Origin: Actinomyces viscosus
GTDB lineage: Bacteria > Bacteroidota > Bacteroidia > Flavobacteriales_D > Crocinitomicaceae
Assembly: GCA_943326975.2 (NCBI GenBank)
Contig: CALPVI020000152.1
Coordinates: forward strand, 1 to 5,350
Direction of reading: 5' to 3'
DNA length: 5,350 nt
A program made the translations under genes and the position numbers. Below the pieces are notes generated by a model. The model did no database searches and was not told the origin of the DNA. It saw only the letters and a program-made list of their open reading frames with translations. Positions 5,337 through 5,350 of this stretch are shown in pieces. The first letter of the stretch is position 1. Each line of letters opens with the position of its first letter.

Positions 5337-5350
5337 CGAAAGCAAAAAGA

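Noticed and set aside
5337..5345. TTG at 5345 as the start of the membrane-protein gene
   Set aside because: An ATG follows three codons later and gives a natural N-terminus. TTG is a rarer start. A start beyond the window edge remains possible.
1..5350. Mobile elements, CRISPR arrays, tRNA/rRNA genes or a novel multi-gene system
   Set aside because: Reading both strands showed no transposase, terminal repeats, spaced direct repeats or RNA gene signatures, and almost all sequence is accounted for by recognisable housekeeping genes.

Overview
The window looks like ordinary chromosomal core sequence from a low-GC member of the Bacteroidota, most likely class Flavobacteriia. The signs are very AT-rich DNA, no Shine-Dalgarno sequences before the genes, Bacteroidota-type -7 boxes (TAnnTTTG) before three genes, an Obg GTPase without a C-terminal extension, a short adenylate kinase, and a YjjG-type HAD nucleotidase with the N-terminus DLDRTLWDF. 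Genus cannot be fixed from this alone.

Layout: (1) Positions 1-855, minus strand, hold the N-terminal three quarters of purK (de novo purine synthesis), cut by the left edge. (2) Positions 856-964 are a short divergent promoter region. (3) Positions 965-2084, plus strand, hold hpt and adk, a tight purine salvage and nucleotide balance pair closed by a clear rho-independent terminator at 2107-2134. (4) Positions 2135-2257 hold a strong -7 box and an AT-rich inverted repeat in the leader of the next operon. (5) Positions 2258-4186, plus strand, hold obg, a PAP2-family membrane phosphatase and the fluoride channel gene crcB/fluC. These three reading frames overlap one another by 8 and 4 nt. (6) Positions 4183-5336 or beyond, minus strand, hold a small membrane protein followed 5 nt later by a YjjG-type HAD phosphatase. 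This operon meets crcB tail to tail with interlocked stop codons.

The left half is about purine nucleotides: de novo synthesis (purK) and salvage (hpt) diverge from one shared control region, and adk balances the adenylate pool. The middle operon joins ribosome assembly and GTP sensing (Obg) to two envelope functions, lipid-phosphate turnover and fluoride export. The right operon adds nucleotide or phosphate-ester housekeeping.

I found no mobile element, CRISPR array, RNA gene, defence system or other undescribed system. Nearly every base is either coding or a short regulatory gap. The points most worth checking are regulatory: a possibly leaderless purK transcript, mutually exclusive hairpins with a tiny upstream ORF before obg, and the terminator-less convergent junction at 4183-4186.
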